A stretch of DNA of 8,173 nucleotides from Deltaproteobacteria bacterium UBA5799 (GCA_002418185.1 DIDN01000086.1:1-8173), one strand, 5' to 3'. Shown: positions 1 through 5,615, counted from the first letter of the stretch. Notes: generated by a model from the sequence alone, not told the origin. A program made the numbers and translations.

Positions 1-458
1 CCGGCGAGTGACGGCAGGTCCCCGGCTTTTTTTACGAGACTGGCGAAGTCGTTGTCCCGCGTGGAGATTACTCCCTGCATGGCCCCCTTGTCCCTTATTA
101 TCCGGGTAAGGGCCCTTGTGTCTATGCCCGATATTCCTACTATCCTGTTCCTCATGAGGTATCCCATGAGGCTTTCGCTTGAGCGCCAGCTCGAAGGGTA
201 GAGGCACGGGTCTTTTACGATGAAGCCCTCTGCCCAGGGCCGGACAGACTCCATGTCATCGGCGTTTATGCCGTAGTTACCCTGCTGGGTATAGGTCATT
301 ACGACCATCTGCCCCTTGTAAGAGGGGTCGGTAAGGACCTCCTGGTATCCGGCAAGGGAGGTATTGAACACAACCTCGCCTGTCGCTTCGCCGTCAGCGC
401 CGAATGACGAGCCCTCGAAAACGGTGCCGTCAGCGAGAGCAAGATAAGCCTTTCTCAA
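1..458 (-). CDS. carA: Carbamoyl-phosphate synthase small (glutaminase) subunit, N-terminal 152 residues; 3' end outside window
   Basis: CarA hydrolyses glutamine and passes ammonia to CarB, which makes the carbamoyl phosphate used by aspartate carbamoyltransferase and arginine synthesis. The visible part is the CarA-specific N-terminal domain: LADGTVFEG near residue 8, GEVVFNTSLAGYQEVLTDPSY at about 27-47, and the family hallmark GISGIDTRALTR at 108-119. The class I glutaminase domain with the catalytic Cys lies beyond position 1. The start is TTG (458-456). An ATG at 463-461 runs straight into a stop (ATG AAT TGA), while GAGGTGA at 469-463 sits 4 nt before the TTG, and the family N-terminus begins just there. 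The in-frame stop upstream is at 521-519. It is the fourth pyr gene, separated from pyrC by 160 bp, so it may be partly independently expressed. carB probably follows. Identity is near certain; the exact start is likely. Confidence 0.95.
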   Translation of the reverse strand, partial: MRKAYLALADGTVFEGSSFGADGEATGEVVFNTSLAGYQEVLTDPSYKGQMVVMTYTQQGNYGINADDMESVRPWAEGFIVKDPCLYPSSWRSSESLMGYLMRNRIVGISGIDTRALTRIIRDKGAMQGVISTRDNDFASLVKKAGDLPSLA

Positions 459-562
459 TTCATCACCTCGAAAAGTATTTGAATACAATTGGTTCCGATA
501 CAAAGCTGACAAACAATATCAAGTTGGCCTTAACTACCCCTCTTGGGGAGATTAATTATTAA

Positions 563-593
563 TCCCCCTTTGCCCCCCTTTAGAAAAGGGGGA
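563..593. repeat. C-tract/G-tract intergenic hairpin (REP-like element)
   Basis: Between pyrC and carA the plus strand reads TCCCCCTTT (563-571), a second CCCCCTTT (574-581), then AAAGGGGGA (585-593). The last arm can pair with either of the first two: an 8-bp stem with a 3-nt loop, or a 9-bp stem with a 13-nt loop. AT-rich sequence ATTAA/TTAAT (551-563) next to it makes a further small inverted repeat. In the minus-strand transcript the stem is not followed by a uridine run, so it is a poor intrinsic terminator. From general knowledge, very similar tandem CCCCCTTT units closed by AAAGGGGG are abundant intergenic repeats in many deltaproteobacterial, nitrospiral and cyanobacterial genomes. 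The repeat status here is inferred, since only one copy is in the window. It could act as an mRNA-stabilising or attenuating hairpin inside the pyr operon. Confidence 0.55.
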
Positions 594-618
594 TCCGGAG
601 AGCGGAGCTTCTGATCCA

Positions 619-1908
619 TCACTCCCTGCTGAATACGACATTCCCCGCAAGTATCGTCTTGACGACGACCCCCTTAAGCTCCTTCCCTGCCCAGGGCGTG
701 TTCCTTGATTTCGACCTGAGCTTCGAAGGCTCGACCTTCCATTTTGCGCAGAGGTCCAGTATGGCGATATCGGCAGGGCTCCCAACGGTGAGCTTCCCGC
801 CTTCGAGGCTGAAGGCCCTTGCCGGGTTCGCGGACATGGCATAGAGGGCCTGATGCAAGCTAATGGCCTCTTCCTCGACAAGGCCGTATATGACCGAAAA
901 CGCCGTCTCAAGGCCGATTATGCCGTTTGCGGCCTTGTCGAACTCTATGTCCTTCTCGATAGAGGAATGGGGCGCGTGGTCGGTCGCTATGCAGTCTATC
1001 GTGCCGTCCCTCAAGCCCTCCCTCAAAGCCTCGACGTCCTCTCTCGAACGCAGCGGCGGGTTCATCTTGGCGCTGGTGTCATAGCCCATGACGGCCTCGT
1101 CCGTAAGGGCCAGGTGGTGCGGGGTAGCCTCGGCGGTCACATTCAGGCCCCTTGCCTTGGCGTCTCTTATAATCTCCACGGCCCCCCTGGTGCTCACGTG
1201 GGCTATGTGGAGCCTCCCCCCGGCAAGCTCGGCAAGGCGTATGTCCCTCGCGACCATCGCGTCCTCTGCCGCGTTCGGGACCCCCCTCAGGCCGAGCCTT
1301 GTGGCGACCGCCCCCTCGTTCATCACTCCTGAGCCGACAAGCCCAGGCTCCTCCGCGTGGCTAATTACCGGCATCCCGGTTATCTTCGAGTATTCGAGGG
1401 CCCGCCGCATAAGAGCGCCGTTTACGACCGGCATTCCGTCGTCGGACACGGCCACGCACCCGGCGGCTTTAAGCTCCGCCATCTCGGTAAGGCGCTCGCC
1501 CTTGAGGCCGATGCTGACCGCGCCGACAGGATAGACCCTTGCCGCCGCTCCCTCTGCCTTCTTCAGGATATATCTCGCGACCGACTCGTTGTCGTTTACG
1601 GGCCTGGTGTTGGCCATGCACATAACCGCCGTATATCCGCCTGCCGACGCCGCCCGGGTCCCTGTGCGAATGTCCTCCTTGTACTCGAACCCCGGCTCTC
1701 TCAAATGCGCGTGCGCGTCGATGAAGCCCGGTACGACCGTAAGCCCGGTGGCGTCCACGACCTCGACCCCGGGGCCTGCCTCGGACGTGTCGGATTCGGC
1801 CTTCTTTACTGAAGCGATCCTTCCGCCCATGACATAGACATTGTAGAGGCCGTCGATTTTGGCCGCCGGGTCTATTAGCCTTCCGCCCTTTATTATGAGC
1901 CTGTTCAT
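619..1908 (-). CDS. pyrC: Dihydroorotase, class I (amidohydrolase)
   Basis: Catalyses reversible cyclisation of N-carbamoyl-L-aspartate to dihydroorotate, the third step of UMP synthesis, in the cytoplasm. The 429 residues match the usual length of class I (Bacillus/Aquifex type) enzymes. Visible metal and substrate residues are HAHLR at 66-70 (two Zn-ligand His plus the substrate Arg), Asn100, the SDDG motif at 155-158, His184 in SHAE, His237 in HVST, and Asp310 in ATDHAPH. An Asp (156/157) stands where class II and animal enzymes carry a carboxylated Lys, as known for this class. The ATG (1908-1906) overlaps the pyrB stop in an ATGA junction, and GAGGGGG lies about 8 nt upstream within pyrB, so translation is probably coupled. 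Class I dihydroorotases of Aquifex form a complex with aspartate carbamoyltransferase; the gene overlap fits that, but a complex here is inference. No residue looks missing. Confidence 0.97.
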   Translation of the reverse strand: MNRLIIKGGRLIDPAAKIDGLYNVYVMGGRIASVKKAESDTSEAGPGVEVVDATGLTVVPGFIDAHAHLREPGFEYKEDIRTGTRAASAGGYTAVMCMANTRPVNDNESVARYILKKAEGAAARVYPVGAVSIGLKGERLTEMAELKAAGCVAVSDDGMPVVNGALMRRALEYSKITGMPVISHAEEPGLVGSGVMNEGAVATRLGLRGVPNAAEDAMVARDIRLAELAGGRLHIAHVSTRGAVEIIRDAKARGLNVTAEATPHHLALTDEAVMGYDTSAKMNPPLRSREDVEALREGLRDGTIDCIATDHAPHSSIEKDIEFDKAANGIIGLETAFSVIYGLVEEEAISLHQALYAMSANPARAFSLEGGKLTVGSPADIAILDLCAKWKVEPSKLRSKSRNTPWAGKELKGVVVKTILAGNVVFSRE

Positions 1909-2858
1909 CTCTGAGCCCCCTCGGAATGCTGCTCTTCCCTTGCCCCGCCCACAAGGAGGTAGAATATCGCCATCCTCACGGCGACCCCGTTCGTGACCTG
2001 GTCGAGGATGAGAGAATACGGGCCGTCCGCCACCTCCGGCGATATCTCCACTCCCCTGTTTATGGGGCCGGGATGGAGTATGACGACGCCTTCTTTCGCG
2101 CCCTTGAGCTTCGCCTCGTCGAGGCCGTAGAGCCTCGAATATTCCCTGGCGCTCGGGAAAAAGGACTCGCTCTGGCGTTCGAGCTGTATCCTCAGCATCA
2201 TTACGACGTCCGCGTCCCTTACGGCCTCCTCCATGCTCGATGTGGCCCTGCAGCCGAGCGCCTCAATTCCGGCAGGGAGCATGGTCGGGGGGGCCGCGAC
2301 GGTCACCTCCGCGCCCATCTTCGTAAAGCCGTATATGTTCGAGCGAGCGACCCGTGAATGGGCTATGTCGCCTATTATCGCAACCTTCAGCCCCTCGATC
2401 TTCCCCTTCCTCTCCCTTACCGTCAGCATGTCGAGGAGCGCCTGGCTCGGGTGCTCGTGCGCCCCGTCGCCTGCGTTAACGACCGGGCAGGAGAGGTACC
2501 TTGAGAGCATCTCCGGGGTGCCGGAAGACGAGTGCCTTACGACTATGCAGTCCGGCTTCATGGCGCCCAGGTTCATGGCCGTGTCCCTGAGCGTTTCGCC
2601 CTTTGCGACCGAGCTTGCCGAGACCGAGATATTCACCGCGTCCGCGCTCATGCGCTTGGCCGCTATCTCGAAGGACGTACGGGTGCGCGTGGAAGGCTCG
2701 TAGAAGAGGTTTATTATGGTCTTGCCCCTGAGGGTCGGGACCTTCTTTATCTCCCTCTCGGATATCTCCTTGAACGACTCGGCGGTGGAGAGTATGAGTT
2801 CCAGCTCTTCCCTGTCGAGCCCCTCTATGCCGAGGAGGTCTTTTCTTTTAAGCTTCAT
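1905..2858 (-). CDS. pyrB: Aspartate carbamoyltransferase catalytic subunit
   Basis: Condenses carbamoyl phosphate with L-aspartate to N-carbamoyl aspartate, the committed step of pyrimidine synthesis. At 317 residues it is a full-length catalytic chain. The carbamoyl-phosphate site is STRTRTSFE at 56-64. The mobile loop with Ser81/82 and Lys85 (SSVAKGE) follows, then Arg106-His107 and HPSQALLD at 134-141. The aspartate-binding domain has GDIAHSRVARS (161-171), Arg221 and Gln223 in MLRIQLERQ, and the loop HPGPINRG (260-267). There is no pyrI regulatory gene alongside, so control is more likely at the RNA level through PyrR than by allostery through PyrI. The start ATG is 13 nt after the pyrR stop; AGGA overlapping that stop (TAGGA) is a modest ribosome site about 11 nt upstream. 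Its 3' end overlaps pyrC by 4 nt. Confidence 0.97.
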   Translation of the reverse strand: MKLKRKDLLGIEGLDREELELILSTAESFKEISEREIKKVPTLRGKTIINLFYEPSTRTRTSFEIAAKRMSADAVNISVSASSVAKGETLRDTAMNLGAMKPDCIVVRHSSSGTPEMLSRYLSCPVVNAGDGAHEHPSQALLDMLTVRERKGKIEGLKVAIIGDIAHSRVARSNIYGFTKMGAEVTVAAPPTMLPAGIEALGCRATSSMEEAVRDADVVMMLRIQLERQSESFFPSAREYSRLYGLDEAKLKGAKEGVVILHPGPINRGVEISPEVADGPYSLILDQVTNGVAVRMAIFYLLVGGAREEQHSEGAQR

Positions 2859-2871
2859 ACTGATACGCGTC

Positions 2872-3405
2872 CTACTTCTGAGGCTCTATTACGACCTCGT
2901 TCACCCCGTCCGTCTCGGTCAGGTGCACCCTTACCCCCTCCTTCCGGGAGGTGGGGAGGTTCTTTCCAACGTAGTCGGCCTTTATCGGGAGCTCCCTGTG
3001 CCCCCTGTCGACGAGCACCGCAAGCTGTATGGCAAGGGGGCGGCCGAAGTCCATTAGCGCGTTCATGGCGGCCCTTATCGTCCTCCCCGTAAAGAGGACG
3101 TCGTCCACCATCACCACCTTTTTCCCGTCTATGGGGATGGGTATCTCCATTTTCTTGAGCGCGGGCTGGTCCTTCTTGATACCGAGGTCGTCACGGTAGA
3201 GGGTCGCGTCCACCGCGCCTGCCGGCAGGCTTACCCCTTCTATGACCTCGATCTTTTCCCGGAGACGGAGCGCGAGGTGGTAGCCCCTCGTGGGGATCCC
3301 GAGTATGACGAGCCCTTCTGTGCCCTTGTTCCGCTCGATTATCTCGTGGGCTATCCTCGCCAGGGCCCTTTCTATGGCCTTATCGTCGAGTACGGTCTTT
3401 TTCAT
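2872..3405 (-). CDS. pyrR: Bifunctional pyr operon RNA-binding regulator / uracil phosphoribosyltransferase PyrR
   Basis: PyrR binds a hairpin in pyr mRNA when UMP/UTP is high and promotes termination; many members also convert uracil and PRPP to UMP. The 177 residues fit the family. Signatures are a start resembling other PyrRs (LDDKAIERALARIAHEIIERNKG), GIPTRGYHLA at 36-45, ATLYRDDL at 67-74, the PRPP loop VDDVLFTGRT at 100-109, and LAVLVDRGHRELPIKADYVGKN further on, a PyrR-specific stretch. It is the first gene of the operon, directly behind a leader with a PyrR-loop match and a terminator, so autoregulation is likely. The ATG is preceded by no normal Shine-Dalgarno: the nearest GGAGG (3431-3427) lies in the 3' arm of the terminator, 21 nt upstream. 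No other in-frame ATG, GTG or TTG is available between the terminator arm and this ATG, and homology supports it. Confidence 0.97.
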   Translation of the reverse strand: MKKTVLDDKAIERALARIAHEIIERNKGTEGLVILGIPTRGYHLALRLREKIEVIEGVSLPAGAVDATLYRDDLGIKKDQPALKKMEIPIPIDGKKVVMVDDVLFTGRTIRAAMNALMDFGRPLAIQLAVLVDRGHRELPIKADYVGKNLPTSRKEGVRVHLTETDGVNEVVIEPQK

Positions 3406-3417
3406 CGCGGGCAGGAC

Positions 3418-3452
3418 AAAAAAATACCTCCGCGCCGGTGCGGACGCGGAGG
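3418..3452 (-). terminator. Intrinsic terminator (attenuator) in the pyr leader
   Basis: On the minus strand CCTCCGCG (3452-3445) pairs perfectly with CGCGGAGG (3434-3427). Inside, after a single bulged T, CCG pairs with CGG around the triloop CAC, giving about 11 GC-rich pairs. The stem is followed by TA and then seven T (3424-3418). This is a textbook Rho-independent terminator, but it ends only 12 bases before the pyrR start codon and belongs to no upstream gene, the nearest one ending at 3661. That position, with the PyrR loop 43 nt upstream, identifies it as an attenuator of the pyr operon. The structure is seen directly; its regulation by PyrR is inferred. Confidence 0.88.
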
Positions 3453-3493
3453 CAAAAGGGTTCTTTTTATGAGTTGTGCCACTATCTCCCCGT
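3444..3493 (-). promoter_or_regulatory. Candidate antiterminator pairing in the pyr leader
   Basis: The RNA segment ACGGGGAG (3493-3486), on the 3' flank of the PyrR loop, is complementary to CUCCGCGU (3451-3444) in the 5' arm of the terminator at 7 of 8 positions, with one G-G mismatch. Forming this helix would destroy the terminator. Because the GGG in ACGGGGAG is also used by the lower stem of the PyrR hairpin, the two folds exclude each other, which is the logic of PyrR attenuators. Smaller pairs such as AAAAG/CUUUU (within 3468-3454) and GGCA (3480-3477) with UGCC (3454-3451) could add to it. The complementarity was found by eye; relative stabilities have not been calculated. Confidence 0.6.
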
Positions 3494-3523
3494 TTTTAAT
3501 CTCTCAGGATTAAATTAAAAGGG
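3489..3523 (-). promoter_or_regulatory. PyrR-binding loop (anti-antiterminator) in the pyr mRNA leader
   Basis: The minus-strand RNA has UUUAAUC (3514-3508) paired with GAUUAAA (3501-3495), a 7-bp stem closing the hexaloop CUGAGA (3507-3502). The core AAUCCUGAGAGAUU (3511-3498) fits the PyrR consensus I recall, ARUCCNGNGAGGYU, at 13 of 14 positions. The single difference turns the usual U-G pair into U-A, so pairing is kept. CCC (3523-3521) can pair with GGG (3491-3489) below an internal loop, giving the two-part stem typical of these elements. It lies 43 nt upstream of the terminator and about 90 nt upstream of pyrR. PyrR bound with UMP would hold this hairpin and so free the terminator. The RNA fold and consensus match are seen; binding is inferred. 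Confidence 0.82.
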
Positions 3524-3529
3524 TTTTTA

Positions 3530-3587
3530 TTCCGGTCGGAACCGCCCAGGCTCTTAAGCCCCCTTGAAGACTTGCGACCGACCGGAA
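3530..3587. repeat. 10-bp perfect inverted repeat in the pyrR upstream region
   Basis: Plus-strand TTCCGGTCGG (3530-3539) and CCGACCGGAA (3578-3587) are exact reverse complements separated by 38 bases. Inside the spacer the minus strand has GGCT and AGCC flanking TAAG, a small second hairpin. It lies just upstream of the PyrR loop. If the pyr transcript starts above it, it would be a leader hairpin; otherwise it could be an operator-like site. No U-tract follows, so I do not call it a terminator. Function unknown. Confidence 0.5.
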
Positions 3588-3589
3588 CT

Positions 3590-3621
3590 CAAGCCGGATT
3601 TCATGGAGGCGAACCGGCTTG
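3590..3621. repeat. 8-bp perfect inverted repeat
   Basis: Plus-strand CAAGCCGG (3590-3597) and CCGGCTTG (3614-3621) are exact reverse complements with a 16-base spacer. It abuts the 10-bp repeat at 3530-3587. The octamer CTTGCGAC occurs twice (3571-3578 and 3618-3625), once beside each structure. No uridine run follows on either strand. Function unknown; chance is possible in GC-rich DNA. Confidence 0.35.
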
Positions 3622-3646
3622 CGACATCTTTCCCGAAGCCCTGGGA

Positions 3647-3671
3647 CCCTGCGCCTCTTTTCAGCGCAGGG
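3647..3671 (-). other. Hairpin spanning the stop codon of the small membrane protein gene
   Basis: CCCTGCGC and GCGCAGGG form a perfect 8-bp stem with a 9-base loop, and the TGA stop (3663-3661) lies in the loop. There is no T-tract after it on the minus strand, so it is not a clear intrinsic terminator. It may protect the 3' end of the mRNA or slow polymerase. It marks the boundary between this gene and the pyr leader. Confidence 0.4.
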
Positions 3672-4050
3672 GCTCTCCGGAGTGCTTAAGCGGGCTCTGT
3701 ACCTCTATGTTGTAAAAAAGTTCTTTTTCGTACCCGTTAAGGAACCTGACAGGGACCGTGTACTCGGCGTATATGTAGATGTCGTCCTGGCCCCGCTCTA
3801 TAAAGAGCCCGCTCTCGTCGAGCGGCACGCCCCAGGCCTCGGCCTTTACGAGGATGCGATCCGCCAGCGCCCTGTCGGTATGCATGTGAGCTAACTTCGC
3901 CTCCTCGCCCACGTCGGTCTTCAACATCATGTAGCCGATGTAGGGGGGCGCGAGCTTGTACATGCCGTACGCGAAAGACGAAAGGAGGATTATCCAGAAT
4001 AAAGCCCTTACCGTTGTGTACCCGGCTTTATCTACCCGCCGCCTTTTCAC
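3661..4050 (-). CDS. Small single-pass membrane protein of unknown function
   Basis: I cannot assign a function. The 129-residue product has a basic N-terminus (KRRR at 2-5), then a hydrophobic helix at about residues 16-31 (ALFWIILLSSFAYGMY), followed by KLAPPYIGYMMLK. The rest (about 90 residues) is soluble and mixed in charge, with an alternating hydrophobic stretch IYIYAEYTVPVRF near 92-104 suggesting beta strands. This suggests an anchored protein with its C-terminal domain outside the membrane. The layout recalls DUF4845-like small membrane proteins, but that is only an impression. The start is GTG (4050-4048); an in-frame TAG lies 2 codons upstream and the next in-frame ATG is inside the membrane helix. 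No Shine-Dalgarno is visible. It stands 57 bp after the UDP-glucose dehydrogenase gene and 255 bp before pyrR, with its own promoter-like sequence. No catalytic motif is evident. Confidence 0.78.
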   Translation of the reverse strand: MKRRRVDKAGYTTVRALFWIILLSSFAYGMYKLAPPYIGYMMLKTDVGEEAKLAHMHTDRALADRILVKAEAWGVPLDESGLFIERGQDDIYIYAEYTVPVRFLNGYEKELFYNIEVQSPLKHSGEPLR

Positions 4051-4059
4051 TATCTAAAA

Positions 4060-4089
4060 TGTATACAATTTCGGCGGGGCGTAAGTCAA
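4060..4089 (-). promoter_or_regulatory. Putative sigma-70 promoter for the small membrane protein gene
   Basis: On the minus strand TTGACT (4089-4084) is followed after 18 bases by TATACA (4065-4060). The -35 hexamer matches consensus at 5 of 6 positions and the -10 at 4 of 6. Transcription would begin near 4053, only a few bases before the GTG at 4050, which would make the mRNA nearly leaderless and fits the absence of a Shine-Dalgarno. The stretch around it is AT-rich compared with the genes. The call rests on sequence match alone. Confidence 0.5.
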
Positions 4090-4107
4090 CATAATAATAA
4101 TTCCGGT

Positions 4108-5472
4108 CTATTCCTGCTTTGCGACCGGGGACTTCAGGGGCCCTGCGAACGAGAGCTCGGAGTGCTTCTCGCCCCTGCCTACGCAGACGTACTCGAAACC
4201 CATCCTCTTCATGGTCGAGGGGTCGTACACGTTCCTAAGATCGAGTATCTTCGGGGCCTTGAGGAGCTTCTTGACCCTCCCGAGGTCGAGCTTTCTGAAC
4301 TGGTTCCATTCTGTGAGTATCACGAGCGCGTCGCTCCCGTCCGCGACCTCGTAGGCGTCGGTGCAGAAGGCTACCTGCCCGCGCATGGACCTTCCGGCGT
4401 TGTCCATGGCCGCCGGGTCATATGCCTTTATCGATGCCCCCTCGCCCATGAGCCTTTCGGCTATGTCCATCGCCGGCGACTCCCTTATGTCGTCGGTGTT
4501 GGGCTTGAACGCGAGGCCGAGTATGCCTATCTGCTTGCCCGGAAGCTCTCCTGCAAGGCCCTTTATCTTCTCCAGCATCCGTTCCCTCTGCTCGCGGTTG
4601 ACCTCTATGACCGCCTCGACTATCCTGAACGAATAGCCGTGGGAGCGCGCTATCTTCGTTATCGCCATGGTGTCCTTGGGGAAGCAGGAGCCGCCGTACC
4701 CGGGGCCGGCGTGGAGGAACTTGGCGCCTATGCGGTTATCGAGCCCCATGCCCTTTGCGACCATCTTCACGTCCGCGCCCACGCGCTCGCAGATGGTAGC
4801 GACCTCGTTTATGAAGGAGACCTTGGTCGCGAGGAAGGCGTTGGAGGCGTATTTTATGAGCTCGGAGGTCTCTATGTCGGTTATTACGAAGGGCGTCTCT
4901 ATGAGGTAGAGGGGCGAGTAGAGGTCCTTCATTATGGCTATGGCCTGCTCGCTCCTTGCGCCGAGCACGACCCTGTTGGGCCTCATGAAGTCCTCGACCG
5001 CCGAGCCCTCCCTGAGGAACTCGGGGTTTGAGACCACGTCGAACTTGTGCTCCCCGTCCTGCTCCTTCTCTATTATGCCCTCTATGAGCTTGCCGGTGCC
5101 CACGGGGACGGTGCTCTTCGTGACTATGACCTTGTAGCCGTTGAGGTTGGCCGCTATGGTGCGGGCGACCTCCTCGATGTAGCAGAGGTCCGCGGAGCCA
5201 TCGCCCTTCGGTGGCGTGCCCACGGCTATGAATATGACCAGGGACTTCTTTATCGCCTCGGAGAGGTCGGTGGTGAAGGTGAGCCTCTTCTCGTTTATGT
5301 TCTTGTCTACCAGCTCCTTCAGGCCGGGCTCGAAGATGGGGATCTCCCCTTTCTTGAGCATCTCTATCTTCCCGGCGTCCTTGTCCACGCACGAGACGTT
5401 CACCCCGAAGTCGGCGAAGCAGGTGCCGGTCACCAGGCCCACGTACCCTGTGCCGATTACGCAGATATTCAT
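4108..5472 (-). CDS. ugd: UDP-glucose 6-dehydrogenase
   Basis: Oxidises UDP-glucose twice with NAD+ to UDP-glucuronate, a precursor of acidic exopolysaccharide or lipopolysaccharide sugars. The 454 residues match the family. The N-terminal Rossmann motif is GTGYVG (7-12), with Asp30 ending the second strand. Then come IPIFEPGL (44-51), VGTPPKGDGSAD (84-95), STVPVGT (120-126), and NPEFLREGSA (149-158). Lys207 and Asn211 fall in LIKYASNAFLATK, and the catalytic Cys263 in GGSCFPKD (260-267). LGLAFKPNTDDIRESP in the C-terminal domain is also typical. I place the start at ATG 5472 rather than at a longer in-frame start at 5535: the protein then opens MNICVIGTGYVGL as in homologues, and GGAGG (5488-5484) lies 11 nt upstream. 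The 21 extra codons would be arginine-rich and unlike the family. It has its own promoter and sits beside the glycan-priming transferase. Confidence 0.95.
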   Translation of the reverse strand: MNICVIGTGYVGLVTGTCFADFGVNVSCVDKDAGKIEMLKKGEIPIFEPGLKELVDKNINEKRLTFTTDLSEAIKKSLVIFIAVGTPPKGDGSADLCYIEEVARTIAANLNGYKVIVTKSTVPVGTGKLIEGIIEKEQDGEHKFDVVSNPEFLREGSAVEDFMRPNRVVLGARSEQAIAIMKDLYSPLYLIETPFVITDIETSELIKYASNAFLATKVSFINEVATICERVGADVKMVAKGMGLDNRIGAKFLHAGPGYGGSCFPKDTMAITKIARSHGYSFRIVEAVIEVNREQRERMLEKIKGLAGELPGKQIGILGLAFKPNTDDIRESPAMDIAERLMGEGASIKAYDPAAMDNAGRSMRGQVAFCTDAYEVADGSDALVILTEWNQFRKLDLGRVKKLLKAPKILDLRNVYDPSTMKRMGFEYVCVGRGEKHSELSFAGPLKSPVAKQE

Positions 5473-5580
5473 GTGGTCGATGACCTCCGGATGATGAAGG
5501 ATACGGTGCCGCTTTCGGCGCGGGCCGAGGCCCAAAGCCGGGCTCTTTCGGAAAACCTCGTCAAATCAGAGAGTAAGGTC

Positions 5581-5609
5581 AGTATAATCGCGAGCAGGTG
5601 CCGTGTCAA
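5581..5609 (-). promoter_or_regulatory. Strong sigma-70-type promoter for ugd
   Basis: On the minus strand a perfect -35 TTGACA (5609-5604) is followed by a 17-base spacer and TATACT (5586-5581), 5 of 6 to the -10 consensus. This is close to ideal. Transcription would start near 5574 and leave an untranslated leader of about 100 nt before the ugd ATG. The promoter lies in the 163-bp gap right after the preceding terminator-like hairpin, so ugd can be expressed separately from the upstream glycan genes. Confidence 0.8.
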
Positions 5610-5615
5610 GGGCGC

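Noticed and set aside
475..486. Palindrome GTATTTGAATAC upstream of the carA ribosome site as an operator
   Set aside because: Five-base arms only, no second copy, and no recognised regulator family; it is likely chance in an AT-rich leader.
486..530. A possible sigma-70 promoter for carA in the pyrC-carA gap
   Set aside because: TTGTCA and TGTATT-like hexamers can be found, but with poor -10 matches or 18-19 base spacing; not strong enough to call.
537..548. CCCC-TCTT-GGGG mini-hairpin as a terminator
   Set aside because: Only four pairs and no T-tract in the direction of transcription.
3564..3592. A TTGAGT -35 box as the pyr operon promoter
   Set aside because: No acceptable -10 hexamer occurs at 16-18 bases downstream (CTTCAA and neighbours match poorly).
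4162..5031. A long plus-strand open frame (289 codons) opposite ugd
   Set aside because: It lies entirely antisense to a clearly conserved enzyme, has a low-complexity Arg/Gly/Tyr/Val-rich translation and no recognisable domain. It is a by-product of GC-rich third-position bias.
5473..5535. A 21-codon N-terminal extension of the UDP-glucose dehydrogenase frame
   Set aside because: It is arginine/histidine-rich, unlike family N-termini, and a GGAGG site precedes the internal ATG at 5472 where the NAD-binding strand begins.
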